A stretch of DNA of 35,432 nt from Clostridium sp. (GTDB lineage: Bacteria > Bacillota > Clostridia > Clostridiales > Clostridiaceae): NCBI RefSeq assembly GCF_021443865.1, contig NZ_JABUTB010000002.1, forward strand, positions 1-35,432, in the 5' to 3' direction. The notes beneath the pieces were generated by a model, which was not told where the DNA came from, ran no database searches, and saw nothing but the letters and a program-made list of their open reading frames with translations. How positions within the stretch are numbered: the first letter of the stretch is position 1; the number at the start of each line of letters is the position of its first letter. Shown here piece by piece: positions 32,251-35,432 of this stretch. The position numbers and the translations under genes were made by a program.

Positions 32251-33006
32251 ATGCAAGCTTATTTTTCTGAATTCATTGGTACTCTTATTTTAATTTTACT
32301 TGGTAACGGAGTTGTTGCAAACGTTGTCTTAAGAAAGACAAAGGGTAATTCTTCAGGATGGATTGTTATTACAGCAGGATGGGGATTCGCTGTAGCAATT
32401 GCGGCTTATATTACAGGATGGATGGGTGGAGCTCATTTAAATCCAGCAGTAACTATTGGACTTGCAGCATCAGGATTATTCCCATGGGATAAAGTTTTAA
32501 TGTATATTGTTTGCCAAATGCTTGGTGCTATGGTAGGTATGCTTATAGTTTATGCTAACTACAAATTACATTATGATGAAACAGAAGTTGGAGAAGATGT
32601 TAGAGGTACTTTCTGTACAGCTCCAGCATTAAGAAGCAATTTATACAATTTTATTGGTGAATTTACTGGAACTTTCGTATTACTTATAGGTATAAGAGGA
32701 ATAACTTACAGTGAAGTATTTAAAACTACACTTCAAGGACCTGGAGGAGATATAGTAGGTACAGTAGGTATAATGGGTTCATTCTTAGTAGGTATTTTAG
32801 TATGGGCAATAGGCTTATCATTAGGTGGAACAACTGGATATGCTATAAATCCAGCTAGAGATTTAGGACCTAGAATAGTACATGCTTTCTTACCAATGAA
32901 AAATAAGATTGACTCAGATTGGTCATATTCATGGATACCAGTAATAGCACCTATATTAGGAGGAGTTTTTGGTAGCTTAGTTTTCGATTTTATTTTAAAA
33001 TTATAA
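32251..33006 (+). CDS. glpF: Glycerol uptake facilitator (MIP/aquaporin)
   Basis: Two NPA motifs (GGAHLNPAVTIGLA, TGYAINPARDLGPRI). Confidence 0.95.
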   Translation: MQAYFSEFIGTLILILLGNGVVANVVLRKTKGNSSGWIVITAGWGFAVAIAAYITGWMGGAHLNPAVTIGLAASGLFPWDKVLMYIVCQMLGAMVGMLIVYANYKLHYDETEVGEDVRGTFCTAPALRSNLYNFIGEFTGTFVLLIGIRGITYSEVFKTTLQGPGGDIVGTVGIMGSFLVGILVWAIGLSLGGTTGYAINPARDLGPRIVHAFLPMKNKIDSDWSYSWIPVIAPILGGVFGSLVFDFILKL

Positions 33007-33015
33007 TTGTAATAG

Positions 33016-34530
<1,515 letters not shown>

Positions 34531-34537
34531 GATAAAA

Positions 34538-34566
34538 TAGGGGTTGCTTAGGCAACCCTTTTTTAA
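34538..34566 (+). terminator. Terminator after glpK
   Basis: aggggttgc-ttag-gcaaccctttttt. Confidence 0.85.
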
Positions 34567-34603
34567 TGCATAATTAAGGCAAAAACTCCTTTGGGAGTTT
34601 TTA
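34566..34603 (+). repeat. Short fragment of the intergenic repeat (5' module)
   Basis: aatgcataattaaggcaaaaactcctttgggagttttta parallels aatgcataattaaggtataaattcctccaaggtcggaattta. Confidence 0.5.
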
Positions 34604-34645
34604 AATACCCCCTTACAACTATTTTGGTGTAAGGGGGTATTTATT
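34603..34645. terminator. Bidirectional terminator between convergent genes
   Basis: aaatacccccttacaa-ctatttt-ggtgtaagggggtattta. Confidence 0.8.
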
Positions 34646-34664
34646 ATACTTAAGCTTTTTAGTA

Positions 34665-35123
34665 TTACTTTTCTTTTACTAATGTACTAAATAATCTTCT
34701 TACTACTGGACCAGCAAAGAATATTTGGAAGAAAAATGCCATTGGGAAATTCATAACTGTTTTTTGTAACCATACAGCAATTATATCTCTTCCTGGATTT
34801 GCAAAAAGAATAGTTGCAATTAAACTCATGATTGGGCACATTAAACATACAGTCATAGAAGATATTGCAAGAATTATAAATATCTTTTTATCATCTACTG
34901 AAACTATATTAAAGGCTAGTTTTTTTGCTAATTTTCCAATTATAAGATATTCAAGAGCTACTCCAATTGGCCACATTATTGGCATTTCATATAATGCTAT
35001 AAGAAATATTTCGTTGTACATTCCACCCATAGCAATTGCAATGTTGTAGCATACCATAGCATAAACCATGATAAATACCATCATAGTTGAAAAAATAAAA
35101 CTTTGTAATTTTGTCTTTGGCAT
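34665..35123 (-). CDS. DUF2798-like small membrane protein
   Basis: Four hydrophobic segments in a duplicated arrangement (FIFSTMMVFIMVYAMVCYNIAI..., ISSMTVCLMCPIMSLIATILF...WLQKTVMNFPMAFFFQIFFAGPVVRRLF). RBS aaggagg upstream. Confidence 0.75.
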   Translation of the reverse strand: MPKTKLQSFIFSTMMVFIMVYAMVCYNIAIAMGGMYNEIFLIALYEMPIMWPIGVALEYLIIGKLAKKLAFNIVSVDDKKIFIILAISSMTVCLMCPIMSLIATILFANPGRDIIAVWLQKTVMNFPMAFFFQIFFAGPVVRRLFSTLVKEK

Positions 35124-35150
35124 AAGTAGTGCCTCCTTTTTATAAAATAG

Positions 35151-35232
35151 GCATAAAAATATATGTGTGTTGTTCGTTAATCAGTGAAAAGCTCACATGT
35201 ATCGTTTCCAATTAGTACCAAAGTTTTTATGC
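35151..35232 (-). promoter_or_regulatory. Candidate structured 5' leader RNA upstream of the DUF2798-like gene
   Basis: On the minus strand, GCATAAAAA (35232-35224) pairs perfectly with TTTTTATGC (35159-35151), enclosing a GTGAGCTTTTCAC stem-loop, between a possible promoter and the RBS. Confidence 0.35.
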
Positions 35233-35335
35233 ATTTTTTTTGACCTCAAATATAATACCATAAATCTAAGAGATGTGTAAGTTTTTTTATAAAATTTTAA
35301 GTATTATAAAAATTGCCAAGCCAATAAGATAATTA

Positions 35336-35432
35336 GTAATGCATAATTTATGAAATAAATCAGACAAGCTGAATTATGAAAATTTATAAATTTCATAGGA
35401 ATTTATTCCTTAATTCTTTCATTATTTCATGC
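35336..35432 (-). repeat. Reverse-orientation, window-truncated copy of the intergenic repeat
   Basis: Reverse complement reads gaaagaattaaggaataaattcctatgaaatttataaattttcataattcagcttgtctgatttatttcataaattatgcatta, colinear with copy 1. Confidence 0.75.

Overview
Low-GC Firmicute (Clostridium-like) chromosomal window that is mostly core genes. In order: the end of a pilin-like/VWA surface cluster; guaB behind a guanine-type purine riboswitch; guaA; a flavodoxin; a DUF815 ATPase; a lipoprotein (-); a decayed ammonium transporter/P-II remnant; a YmaF-like His-rich protein; a Cys-rich, charged repeat protein (-); GNAT (-); a phage-like amidase; pgi; a YaiI/YqxD-family gene; a 7-repeat Y_Y_Y-like protein; a lytic transglycosylase; an rsuA-type pseudouridine synthase; pcrA; ligA; a tandem P-loop protein (-); a polar amino acid ABC transporter; glpP-glpF-glpK; a DUF2798-like membrane protein (-). 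The most notable feature is a 360-codon in-frame intein inside pcrA helicase motif III. Its splicing blocks look intact, and its internal endonuclease region resembles GIY-YIG rather than the usual LAGLIDADG/HNH types. Other points of interest are a likely AUU start codon on the VWA protein, the unannotated Amt/P-II relic, a modular inverted-repeat family in intergenic regions, and a possible structured 5' leader upstream of the DUF2798-like gene. All calls come from reading the sequence; no searches or folding were run.
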